DNA of 64,000 nucleotides, from positions 1-64,000 of the forward strand of contig CAZUPK010000012.1 of assembly GCA_964622255.1 (NCBI GenBank), written 5' to 3'. Below, in pieces: positions 25,503 through 33,848 of this stretch (within the stretch, counting starts at the first letter, position 1; the number at the start of each line of letters is the position of its first letter). Origin of the DNA: SZUA-1377 sp964622255. Its GTDB lineage: Bacteria; Campylobacterota; Campylobacteria; Campylobacterales; QNZT01. Below the pieces are notes generated by a model. The model worked only from the letters and a program-made list of their open reading frames with translations, was not told where the DNA came from and made no database searches. The translations under genes were made by a program, and so were the position numbers.

Positions 25503-25988
25503 CTAAAATGGTATTTCATCATCTATATCTATTTCAGGTATAGACACTTTCTGTGTCTGAACAGACTCTTGTTGTGGTTGATTATAACTTTGTTGTGTCT
25601 GTGTTGGTTGTTGATAACTGTTTTGTGTAGGCTGAGTAGGATTGTAACTAGCTTCTTGAGTACTCCTACTGCCCATCATCTGCATATTTTCAACCACAAC
25701 ACTATGTTTACTTCTTTTGCCACCACTTGGGTCCTCCCAACTATCCAACCTTAGTCTTCCCTCAACTAAAACTTTTGAACCCTTTCTTAGGTATTGATTT
25801 GCAATTTCTGCTGTTCTACCAAAAAAAGTTATATCGATAAAAAGGGTTTCATCTCTTTGTTCACCATTTGACAACTTAAATCTTCTGTTTACCGCTATTC
25901 CAGTAGTTCCTACCGCTGTTCCACTTTGTAAATACCTAAGTTCTACATCCCTAGTCAAGTTTCCAACTAAAATCACTTTATTAAACAT
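25503..25988 (-). CDS. ssb: Single-stranded DNA-binding protein
   Basis: Binds single-stranded DNA in replication, repair and recombination. The OB fold occupies residues 1-110 (FNKVILVGNLTRDVELRY, the KGSKVLVEGRLRLDSWED segment). A glutamine-rich flexible linker follows, then the acidic tail DIDDEIPF that docks partner proteins. The 161 residues match the family. Encoded between S6 and S18, the classical arrangement. Confidence 0.97.
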   Translation of the reverse strand: MFNKVILVGNLTRDVELRYLQSGTAVGTTGIAVNRRFKLSNGEQRDETLFIDITFFGRTAEIANQYLRKGSKVLVEGRLRLDSWEDPSGGKRSKHSVVVENMQMMGSRSTQEASYNPTQPTQNSYQQPTQTQQSYNQPQQESVQTQKVSIPEIDIDDEIPF

Positions 25989-25996
25989 ATATAACC

Positions 25997-26368
25997 TTAC
26001 TTCTCTTCTTCTTTAAGTTTAGGCTCTTCTTTAGCACTACCGGCCTTTTTTGCCATTTTTTCCCAGTTAGCTATCTCTTTTTTATTTTCATACTTGATAT
26101 TTAAAAATCTAATAACCTCTTCTGTATATCTAAGATTTCTTAAAATCTCTTCTATAACTTTTGGTTCTGCCCTGAAATAAATCACATAATAGTGTCCTCT
26201 TTGAAACTTCTCTATTTCATAAGCTAGTTTTCTAACTCCCATATCATCTATAGCTGCTATCTCACAACCATTTTTCTCTAAAATCGACTTTATAAAATCA
26301 AACTTTGCCTGATTTTCCTCCTTTGTTAAAGTAGGCTTTAAAACAAACAATAACTCGTAATGTTTCAT
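25997..26368 (-). CDS. rpsF: 30S ribosomal protein S6
   Basis: Small-subunit protein that pairs with S18. The 123 residues begin KHYELLFVLKPTLT and contain AYEIEKFQRGHYYVIYF; a charged C-terminal tail rich in lysine and glutamate extends past the core. A structured leader lies upstream (26369-26431) that can cover its ribosome site, in line with known S6:S18 autoregulation in other bacteria. Confidence 0.95.
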   Translation of the reverse strand: MKHYELLFVLKPTLTKEENQAKFDFIKSILEKNGCEIAAIDDMGVRKLAYEIEKFQRGHYYVIYFRAEPKVIEEILRNLRYTEEVIRFLNIKYENKKEIANWEKMAKKAGSAKEEPKLKEEEK

Positions 26369-26431
26369 TATCTCTCCTTGTGGTTTTCAAGCTCAAAATT
26401 TTGAGCAAGGTAATATCTCGGATTTATCCGA
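26369..26431 (-). promoter_or_regulatory. Structured rpsF leader, candidate S6:S18 autoregulatory site
   Basis: On the minus strand CCTTG (26410-26406) can pair with CAAGG (26380-26376). CAAGG is part of the AAGGAG ribosome site of rpsF, seven bases before the ATG. Inside lies the perfect palindrome GCTCAAAATTTTGAGC (26391-26406), and just upstream TCGGATTTATCCGA (26418-26431). The layout would let a bound protein hide the start site. S6:S18 leaders with CCG-containing loops are known elsewhere; this site is inferred to be one. Confidence 0.45.
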
Positions 26432-26444
26432 AGTTGGAATAATA

Positions 26445-27425
26445 CTATAAAAAAGTTTGAAGTTTTATTAAAGTTGCATATAACAAACTATTTTTTTTAA
26501 GATTTTTCTCATTTTTTAGTAAAAATTCACACTTTAGTAACTCTTTTAACATCAACTCATATTGCAGGGGAGTTATTTTGATAGAGAGATTTGCTCTTTC
26601 TTTAGCTAAGAAAGGCGGTAAACTATATCCTAAAATCTCCTTTGTATCATAAATCCCATTTGCTTTTATATAAAGATGAAACTCTAAAAGCATCTCTATA
26701 TAATTTGTTATAGCATTTATAACTTTTATCTCATCAATACCACCTGCTTCAAGTATAATCTCTAAATCTTTCTTTATATCCCCCTTTTTCAAAAGTTTCA
26801 CTATAAAATCATCTAAAACAACTTCACCTATACCATATATATGCTCTCTTATATCATAAGTTGTAACTTTTTTTTCTAAAAGTGCCAATTTTTCCAAGTC
26901 ATTAAAACATAGAGAAAGTTCTTCATTTTGAACAGTTAAAAGCTCTCTTAAAACTGAAGTATCTATATCTAACATAAGCTCTTTTGCTCTATTTGCTAGT
27001 ATCGATATGGACTCCCCAATAGTTGGCTTGAAAAATCTAACAAAATCAGCCAACTTTTTTTTACCAAAACTTTTTGTTAAATCTTTTGCAACTTTATCCT
27101 CTCCGATAAATTCAAAGTAAAAAAAACTATTTTGATTTTTATAACAAATATCAACCAACTCATCTAACTCTTTCTTTGCTATCTTTTTATCACTTTTGAT
27201 ATATAAAAGATTTATATCTCCAAAAAGCGATGGTTGAGAGATGAAGTTTTTAGCTCCACTAAAATCATACTCATCATAATAAAAAGATAGTATATTATCC
27301 TTTATAGTAATAGTAGGCAATATTTTTTTTATATAGTATGAGGTATAAAACTCTTCCCCATAAAGAAGCAAAGATTTTGGTAAAGCACTATTTTGTATAA
27401 GTATATCTAACTCTTTTTTATACAT
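26445..27425 (-). CDS. holA: DNA polymerase III delta subunit
   Basis: Clamp-loader subunit that opens the beta clamp. The 326 residues are a divergent HolA: an N-terminal part of Rossmann character (SLLLYGEEFYTSYYIKKIL), an FFYFEFIGED strand, a helical middle with VQNEELSLCFNDLEKLALL (typical of the delta collar), and a C-terminal region ending KKNSLLYATLIKLQTFL. Start ATG overlaps the rnr end by eight bases. The position between rnr and rpsF is conserved in the phylum and supports a call that sequence alone would leave moderate. Confidence 0.82.
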   Translation of the reverse strand: MYKKELDILIQNSALPKSLLLYGEEFYTSYYIKKILPTITIKDNILSFYYDEYDFSGAKNFISQPSLFGDINLLYIKSDKKIAKKELDELVDICYKNQNSFFYFEFIGEDKVAKDLTKSFGKKKLADFVRFFKPTIGESISILANRAKELMLDIDTSVLRELLTVQNEELSLCFNDLEKLALLEKKVTTYDIREHIYGIGEVVLDDFIVKLLKKGDIKKDLEIILEAGGIDEIKVINAITNYIEMLLEFHLYIKANGIYDTKEILGYSLPPFLAKERANLSIKITPLQYELMLKELLKCEFLLKNEKNLKKNSLLYATLIKLQTFL

Positions 27426-29364
27426 CTTTATTACTTATAACTCCTATCACTTTTGCACTAGTTATATGGGCTTCTACTATCTCAACTTGCACCCTTTCAA
27501 AAAGCTCCACATCTTGATCTATCAAAAAGATTCTCATACCTTGTATATTTTCATCAGTAGTTACAGCTATGGGAGTTCTATCCATATCGGTTATAACAGC
27601 TTCTAAAACTACACCAATATTTTCTTTTGCCCATCTTGCATACTTTCTATCCATAAAATCCCAAGCAACTTTTGCGGACTCTCTTTCAAGTTCACTCACT
27701 CTTTGAGCTATAATCTCAAGCTCACTTATCATAAACCTTAAGTTTCTATCATCTTTATCTTTTGCATAAAGTTTTAAAAGTCTATGCACCACTAAATCGC
27801 TATATCTTCTAATAGGTGAAGTAAAATGTGTATAGCTATCAAATCCCAATCCAAAATGCCCCTTGTTTTCACTCTCATATCTTGCTTGTTGTTGAGCTTT
27901 TATGATGAGTTTATCAACTTCGGCTCTTAATCCTTTTTCATCAGCCCTTTTTTGCAAACTTCGTATCATAGAGTAAGTATCATCTACCTCATCACTATAG
28001 ATACCAATAGTTGCCAAAGTATCAAGCATATCATCAAGCTTTGCAAAAGATGGTTTTTCGTGAACTCTAAAAATACCTCTTTGAAGATCTTTTGAAGCCT
28101 CTTTATTTGCCAAAAGCATAGCATCTTCGATAAGTGAATGGGAGGGAGTTTCTACCTCTATCTTTGTTCTTATCAACTTGCCACTTTCATCAAGCTCCAT
28201 CCCTATCTCTTGGCTTCTAAACTCACAACCATTTTGAAGTCTCTTTTCTCTCATCTTAAAAAGTAATTTTTTTAGAGGAAGTAAAAAGTCTAAAATCCTC
28301 TCATCAACCTCATCAACTTTATTAAATTCTCCAACTAAAAACTCATCTATCTTATCATAGGTATATCTTCTTTTTGAATTTATAAGTGCCTCAAATCTCT
28401 GGCTTCTTTTTACTTCCAAACTATCTTCATCAATCCATATCTTATAGACATATGCAAGTCTATCGACATTTGGTTTTAGGGAGCAAATATTTTCACTAAG
28501 CTCTCTTGGGAGCATCGGCACTGCTTTATGAGGAAAGTAGATAGTAAAACCTCTTTTAAATGCCTCTTTATCTATGTTTGAATTGTATGCAACATAACTA
28601 CTAACATCTGCTATGGCTACATAGAGTATCTTTTGCTCTTTATCATAGTAGATAGCATCATCAAAGTCTTTTGCATCAAGAGGATCTATCGTGCAAAAAT
28701 CAAGACTAGATAAATCCACTCTATCTAGATACATAGACTTATCTACACTATCTCCATAACTTTGTGCCTCTAAGATAGCCTTTTTAGGAAACTCCTCTTT
28801 TTTATCATACAAAGCTAGAGAAATCTTTTCATCAACTTTTGGATCATCTAAAACTCCAAGAACTTCTGTTATGACATCCGTATAATTATCAACTTTCAAC
28901 ACTGTGCCAATGGGTAGTTTTTTTAAAGCTTTTTGCGAAGATGCTATCACAGTAGGTAGTTGGGTTCTTATATTTATACCAACTATTTTATTATTTTGTT
29001 TTTTTGTATATACTACAGTCGTGGGATATTCTTTTTGTAAAATTTCTATAACTTTTGCTTTAGGTCGTCCACCCCTGCTAAAAATCCTTTTTGCTAAAAC
29101 TATATCGCCTTTTGAAGCACTATTTAAGTCAAACCCCTCTATCAAAAGATCTTTATTTTTCTTTATAGAAAAAGTTTCTAAGTAACCTGTGCCATTTCTA
29201 TTTACATCTAAAACACCAAAACGATACCTGCTATCAAGCTTATAAACTTCACCCTTTTTCTTAATAAACTTTCCACGAACAAAAAAATCAAAAAGCTCTC
29301 TGTTTTTCTTTAAGACATCTTTCTCTTTGATTCCCTCGCTAACTCTTAATAAAAACTCTTTCAA
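27418..29364 (-). CDS. rnr: Ribonuclease R (RNB-family 3'-5' exoribonuclease)
   Basis: Degrades structured RNA processively from the 3' end. The 648 residues have cold-shock-like RNA-binding parts (about 40-180) and the RNB catalytic core with CTIDPLDAKDFDDAIYY (about 226-242, holding the metal-binding aspartates) and HFTSPIRRYSDLVVHR. A shortened, degenerate S1-like C-terminus begins near residue 580. Shorter than the E. coli enzyme (813), but normal for Campylobacterota. The start is a TTG at 29364 that overlaps the stop of a DUF2442 fragment in TATTGA, with AGGA seven bases upstream. Confidence 0.93.
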   Translation of the reverse strand: MKEFLLRVSEGIKEKDVLKKNRELFDFFVRGKFIKKKGEVYKLDSRYRFGVLDVNRNGTGYLETFSIKKNKDLLIEGFDLNSASKGDIVLAKRIFSRGGRPKAKVIEILQKEYPTTVVYTKKQNNKIVGINIRTQLPTVIASSQKALKKLPIGTVLKVDNYTDVITEVLGVLDDPKVDEKISLALYDKKEEFPKKAILEAQSYGDSVDKSMYLDRVDLSSLDFCTIDPLDAKDFDDAIYYDKEQKILYVAIADVSSYVAYNSNIDKEAFKRGFTIYFPHKAVPMLPRELSENICSLKPNVDRLAYVYKIWIDEDSLEVKRSQRFEALINSKRRYTYDKIDEFLVGEFNKVDEVDERILDFLLPLKKLLFKMREKRLQNGCEFRSQEIGMELDESGKLIRTKIEVETPSHSLIEDAMLLANKEASKDLQRGIFRVHEKPSFAKLDDMLDTLATIGIYSDEVDDTYSMIRSLQKRADEKGLRAEVDKLIIKAQQQARYESENKGHFGLGFDSYTHFTSPIRRYSDLVVHRLLKLYAKDKDDRNLRFMISELEIIAQRVSELERESAKVAWDFMDRKYARWAKENIGVVLEAVITDMDRTPIAVTTDENIQGMRIFLIDQDVELFERVQVEIVEAHITSAKVIGVISNKDV

Positions 29365-29492
29365 TACCCAATCCTAAATTTTCCAATATCAAGATAAGGT
29401 TTCATATCAAAAATTTTTTCTTCATCATCTTCAAATTTTAACAACAACTTATAATCTTTTAATGCTTTAACATCTATGATAGATAAATACAT
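29361..29492 (-). pseudogene. DUF2442 domain fragment upstream of rnr
   Basis: From the ATG at 29492 (GGGAGA seven bases upstream) a 43-residue frame reads MYLSIIDVKALKDYKLLLKF and then FDMKPYLDIGKF, which matches the first half of DUF2442 proteins (usually about 80 residues). The expected second half is missing: after DIGKFRIGY the TGA overlaps the rnr TTG. Intact DUF2442 genes often sit beside DUF4160 genes as small accessory pairs. This looks like a truncated remnant that now provides translational coupling to rnr. Confidence 0.55.
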
Positions 29493-29597
29493 AGTTCTTT
29501 CTCCCATATTTACTCATAATATTCTATATTTGTATTTTGGCAAAAAACTTACAAAATTTTACTAAAATATGTCAAATTGCAATATTTCATAATCAAG

Positions 29598-29726
29598 TGA
29601 ACTACCTCTAGCTAAAGAGATAAAAGCTTCCTACTCTTACTTTGATGGTATTATAGCAAATATTCAAAAAAATTAGCAATATCTTTTTCAATTCATCCAA
29701 GTCTTAGAAAACGGGGTTTTCTTTGC
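29598..29726. mobile_element. Possible IS200/IS605-family end relic, no transposase
   Basis: The stretch holds TGAACTACC, a CTCT/AGAG stem around AGCTAA, and GCTTCCTAC (29598-29634), closely parallel to the hairpin at 22871-22907. Further on, CAATTCATCCAAG and ACGGGGTTTTCTTTGC (29689-29726) recall subterminal hairpin sequences of IS200/IS605 elements. No TnpA or TnpB reading frame exists here, so any element has decayed to its ends. The remaining gene-free bases of 29508-29989 hold one -10 candidate (29801) and nothing else that I recognise. Confidence 0.3.
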
Positions 29727-29800
29727 AAGGGGTTAATAAAATGTAACATTACTTTTTTCCAAATGGTATAACTTTTGTCAAAAATTTAAGATGATAAGGA

Positions 29801-29806
29801 TATAAT
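29801..29806 (+). promoter_or_regulatory. Candidate -10 box upstream of the NFACT gene
   Basis: TATAAT in AAGGATATAATCTTG, about 185 bases before the start codon; TTGTCA 20 bases upstream is a poor -35. It would give an unusually long leader of about 175 bases. Confidence 0.35.
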
Positions 29807-29989
29807 CTTGTAAATTGTTTTTTATCATTCTTTTATTCAAGATAAGTATGATGAAAAGTTTTAAAAATATTTATAGGGGTTCTTAACGGTATAAAAAATA
29901 AGCTTTTTTAAAAAAGTCCCATTAAAGGGTTAAATTTATTTGACAAATTCCCCACACTTCCACCAAAAATAAATAAAGGTTTTCCCACT

Positions 29990-31324
29990 ATGACACAAGA
30001 AGAGTTAAAATCTATCGCAAATTATCTTAAACAGTATAAGAAGATAGACAATGTTTTTAGAGTTGATGATACTGTTATAAAGATGACTTTTTCAAAAGAA
30101 AAATATATCTTCTTTGATATGAAAAGGGGAAATAGTTATATTTTTATCAAAGATGATTATAAGGTTCAAAAACACTATATGGCACCTTTTGACATAGTTT
30201 TACAAAAAAGATTTTCAAATGCCATCATCTTAGATATTTATGTTGAAAATGGAAACAGGATATTTAAATTTGAATGTATAAAAAACTCAGGATATAAAAT
30301 AGATAAAACTATCTTGCAACTTGAATTTACAGGAAGAAATACAAATGCCATCATCTTAGATGAAAACGAAGTTATCTTAGAAGCTCTAAGACATATCGAT
30401 ATATCAACATCTTTTAGAGAGATAAAAGTAGGTGTAAAACTTAAACCTCTCCCAAAAAGAGAGTTTAAAGCCAAAGCATTTGAAATAAAAGATGATATAG
30501 AGAACTTTTTAAAAGAAAAATATAAAAATAAAGAAGAGGTAAAACTAAAAGCTCTTAAAAATCAAAAGATAAATACTTTAGAAAAAAAAATAGAGAAATT
30601 GGAGAGTGCTTTGAAAACCATCCCTAAAAAGGAAGAGCTTAAAAGGCAAATGCAAAAGCTCTATCACTATGCAAATATCATTACAGCAAATATCCACAAA
30701 CTAAAAAACTATGAAAAAGAGTTTAGAGTAAAAGATTTTGATGGCAATGATATTGTTATAAAACTCCCAAAAAAGGCTAAAACTCCTTCACATGCTAGTA
30801 ATTTACTCTTTCGTCAGGCAAAGAAGTTAAAACAGAAAATAGCACACTCTCATATAGAAAAAGAGAACTTGGAAAACAAGATAGAGTTTTATAAAAATAT
30901 GCAAAAACTAGTAAAAAATGCAAAAAGCAGTGATGAGTTAAACCTCTACTTTCCTAAACAAACAAAACAACAAAAGAAAAAAAAACAAGACTCTAACATA
31001 GAAAACTTTTTTTATAAAAACTATAAAATTAGCATCGGTAAAAATCAAAAAGGTAACTTAACACTCCTAAAAGAAGCTAAACAGAGTGATTTTTGGATGC
31101 ATATAAAAGATATACCTTCCAGCCATGTTATAATACGAAGTGATAAAAAGAACTTACCAAAAGATGTGATTGCTTTTGGTGCAAAACTATGTGTAGAACT
31201 AAGTAAAGTAAGCAGAGGTAATTATTTGGTTGATTTTACACAAAGAAGAAATGTAAAGGTGAGAGAGGGTGCAAATGTAAACTATGTCAATTATGATACA
31301 ATAGGAGTAATCAAGAAAAAGTAG
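29990..31324 (+). CDS. rqcH: NFACT family protein, RqcH-like (fibronectin-binding protein A homologue)
   Basis: In bacteria such as Bacillus subtilis RqcH binds stalled 50S subunits and adds C-terminal alanine tails that mark nascent chains for degradation. The 444 residues have the NFACT-N domain (about 1-170, with QLEFTGRNTNAIILD), a coiled-coil middle (about 185-330, two long lysine-rich helices) and the NFACT-R/DUF814 domain (about 335-440) with SDFWMHIKDIPSSHVIIRS. It is shorter than the Bacillus protein (about 570) owing to a smaller middle region. The next gene on the same strand is far away, so it stands alone. The role is inferred from the family. Confidence 0.82.
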   Translation: MTQEELKSIANYLKQYKKIDNVFRVDDTVIKMTFSKEKYIFFDMKRGNSYIFIKDDYKVQKHYMAPFDIVLQKRFSNAIILDIYVENGNRIFKFECIKNSGYKIDKTILQLEFTGRNTNAIILDENEVILEALRHIDISTSFREIKVGVKLKPLPKREFKAKAFEIKDDIENFLKEKYKNKEEVKLKALKNQKINTLEKKIEKLESALKTIPKKEELKRQMQKLYHYANIITANIHKLKNYEKEFRVKDFDGNDIVIKLPKKAKTPSHASNLLFRQAKKLKQKIAHSHIEKENLENKIEFYKNMQKLVKNAKSSDELNLYFPKQTKQQKKKKQDSNIENFFYKNYKISIGKNQKGNLTLLKEAKQSDFWMHIKDIPSSHVIIRSDKKNLPKDVIAFGAKLCVELSKVSRGNYLVDFTQRRNVKVREGANVNYVNYDTIGVIKKK

Positions 31325-31507
31325 CTACCAAAGAAACAAGAAAACTAAAAAAATGCTAATATAAATCCATACCAAAAACACAACTGCTAACAAAGAAGAG
31401 GGACAGGAAAGTTGAAAAAAAAGAGTGAGAGAAAAAGGTATTGTAAATCTAGCCAAAAAATAGTTTTAAAAAATATAAAAATAACAGTTCACCTCATACC
31501 TTAGATA

Positions 31508-32701
31508 TCAAAGTTTAGCTACCAACTCTTTAAACTGCTCTCCCCTATCTGCATAGGATTTAAACTGGTCGAAACTTGCAGCTGACGGAGATAGAAGTGC
31601 TACTTGTCCCTCTTTTGCAAATACTTTAGAGATATTTTCTACTGCTGTTTTTAAGTTACCATTTGCCTGAGATTTTACACCATATCTCTTTGCTAAATCT
31701 AAAAGTTTATTTTCATTTGCACCAATAGTAAAAACAGTTATATTTTTATCCTTTAAACTTTTAAAAAGAGGCTCTAAATTTGCTCCCTTATCATCTCCAC
31801 CAAGTATCAGGAAAATCTCTTTTCCCTCAAATGCATTTACAGCGGCTAAAGTTGCATCTAAGTTAGTTGCTTTTGAGTCATTTATCCAAAGTCTATTTTT
31901 GCTATCACATATCTTTTCCATTCTATGCTTACCAACTATAAAAGAGTTTATCTTTTCATAATCAACATCATCATAAAGTATCCTTGTAACAGCTAAAGCC
32001 AAAAGGGCATCTGTTAAAAAGGGTTCACTAAAGTTTATCTTTTTTATATCTATATCAAACTCCTTTGCCAAATCTTTCACACTATCATATCCTATCAAGT
32101 AACCATTTGTTTTGACATCGAGATACTTTTTAGGAACGATAGCTATCTCTCCCTCATAAAGAGTTTTTATAGGCTTTAGTTTTGCTTTTTCATATTTGCT
32201 AAAAGTTCCGTGCCAAGATGTATGATCATCGCTTATAGGAAGTAAAACATATAGATTTGGCTTTGCTCTTTTTGTGTAGTGAAGAGTAAAAGAGCTAGTT
32301 TCAAGCACCCAAATTGGAGCTTTTTCATCAAGTTTTGCTAAAGGAATCCCTATATTTCCTCCTACAACTGCTCCTCTTTTTTTAAGTAAAAAACCTATCA
32401 TAGCTGTTGTTGTCGTTTTTCCATTTGTTCCTCTTATCCAAATGCTATAAGGCATACTTTTGGCAAAAAGATCATACTCACTTATGAGATTTTTTGCCCT
32501 TTTTATCAAAGGATTTGATGGTGGAATACCGGGACTTGTAACTTCAAGTTCACTTTTGTCTGGATCAAACATATCTGCTTGTATAAATTCATTGCCATTT
32601 TTATCAAATGCAACTCCGCTAAAACTATCATCATAAACTTTACAGTTTCCAAATCTCTCAACTATCGCTTTTGTTGTTGTTCCATATCCAAAAATAGTCA
32701 T
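31508..32701 (-). CDS. murD: UDP-N-acetylmuramoylalanine--D-glutamate ligase
   Basis: Adds D-glutamate to UDP-MurNAc-L-Ala in peptidoglycan synthesis. The 397 residues show the Mur ligase ATP loop IRGTNGKTTTTAM (about 88-100), ETSSFTLHYT, a KHRMEKI segment, WINDSKATNLDATLAAV and GGDDKGA. It is slightly short for MurD (about 440), as in Campylobacter. Its ATG lies three bases after the restored mraY stop, so the two genes are coupled. The gene-free 31325-31507 shows no clear signal. Confidence 0.94.
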   Translation of the reverse strand: MTIFGYGTTTKAIVERFGNCKVYDDSFSGVAFDKNGNEFIQADMFDPDKSELEVTSPGIPPSNPLIKRAKNLISEYDLFAKSMPYSIWIRGTNGKTTTTAMIGFLLKKRGAVVGGNIGIPLAKLDEKAPIWVLETSSFTLHYTKRAKPNLYVLLPISDDHTSWHGTFSKYEKAKLKPIKTLYEGEIAIVPKKYLDVKTNGYLIGYDSVKDLAKEFDIDIKKINFSEPFLTDALLALAVTRILYDDVDYEKINSFIVGKHRMEKICDSKNRLWINDSKATNLDATLAAVNAFEGKEIFLILGGDDKGANLEPLFKSLKDKNITVFTIGANENKLLDLAKRYGVKSQANGNLKTAVENISKVFAKEGQVALLSPSAASFDQFKSYADRGEQFKELVAKL

Positions 32702-32704
32702 CTT

Positions 32705-33765
32705 TTATCTCAATTTCAGTGTTATTAGTGCCAATATATTTGATATAGCAGCCATTATCCAAAATCTTACTATTACCTTATTTTCTGCCCAACCTTTTAT
32801 CTCAAAGTGATGATGTATGGGAGCCATCATAAAAACCCTCTTTTTCTAGTTTTATAACTTCCAACTTGAAGTATAACTGAAACTGTCTCCATAACAAAAA
32901 CAAAACCTACTAAGACCAGTAATAATTCATTTTTAGTAACTATCGCTATATATGCTATAAATCCTCCAAGAGCTAAACTTCCACTATCTCCCATAAAAAT
33001 CTCCGCCGGATGAGCATTGAACCATAAAAAACCTACAAGAGATCCAAGAAGGGCTGAACCAACTATAACAACTTCACCTACACCATTAACATGCGGTAAA
33101 AGAAGATATTTGCTTATTACGGCATTACCAATAGCATAAGCAAAAACTCCAAGTGTCATAATAGAAAATATTGATGGCACTGTTGCAAGTCCATCAAGTC
33201 CGTCAGTAAGATTGACAGCATTTGATGTAGCAACAAAGATAAATAACCAAAAAATTACCGCAAAAATATGCATATCACAGAGTGAAAACTTATACATAGG
33301 GATATAAAAACTAGTCGGAAAATTATTAAAATACAAAAACAGTCCTACTATGATACCAGCTCCTATTTGTAGAACCATTTTCCCCCTTGAAGTGAGTCCT
33401 GACTGATTATCATTGTTTGATATCTTATCATAGTCATCTTTTACACCTATTGCCATAAAAAGTATAAGAGTTATAATAGCTCCTATAGCATAAATAGCAT
33501 CATATCTCATAGTTATGAGAGATGCAAAGACAGTTATAAAGATAAATACAACTCCACCCATAGTCGGAGTAGTGCTTTTTTTTCTATGAGTATCTGGTGC
33601 CAACTCATATATGGGTTGGTTTGCCTCTCTTTTTTTTAGATACTCTATAAACTTTGGTAAAAAATAAAGAGTCAGTATAAAACTCATAAAAAAAGCTATA
33701 CCCGCTCTAAAAGTGATATATTGAAAGAGATTAATATGAAACAACTCATATAAATAATACAACAT
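32705..33765 (-). CDS. mraY: Phospho-N-acetylmuramoyl-pentapeptide-transferase MraY with a frameshift near the 3' end
   Basis: Makes lipid I from UDP-MurNAc-pentapeptide and undecaprenyl phosphate in the inner membrane. The first frame (33765 down to a TGA at 32827) gives 312 residues with about nine membrane helices, GVKDDYDK, VNLTDGLDGLAT and GDSGSLALGG, then ends SYKTRKRGFL. Adding one A to the AAAAA run at 32841-32845 turns this into SYKTRKKRVFMMAPIHHHFE and on to FWIMAAISNILALITLKLR, ending at a TAA at 32705. The repaired protein has 353 residues, the usual length. The shifted part contains the conserved APIHHHFE loop needed for catalysis. Sequencing error, mutation or programmed frameshift cannot be told apart here. 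Confidence 0.9.
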
Positions 33766-33788
33766 TTGATTTCCTAAAGTAGCTTTGT

Positions 33789-33794
33789 TATAAT
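33789..33794 (+). promoter_or_regulatory. Candidate extended -10 box for gpmI
   Basis: TGTTATAATGC, an extended -10, about 55 bases before the gpmI TTG start, in the divergent mraY/gpmI gap. Confidence 0.5.
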
Positions 33795-33848
33795 GCTTTT
33801 GACATTAACATTAATTATACATAAAAAAACTTTAATGAGGTAAATAGT

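Noticed and set aside
33799..33822. TTGACA followed by TATACA as a second gpmI promoter
   Set aside because: The spacing is only 11 bases, too short for a sigma-70 promoter; the extended -10 at 33789 is better.
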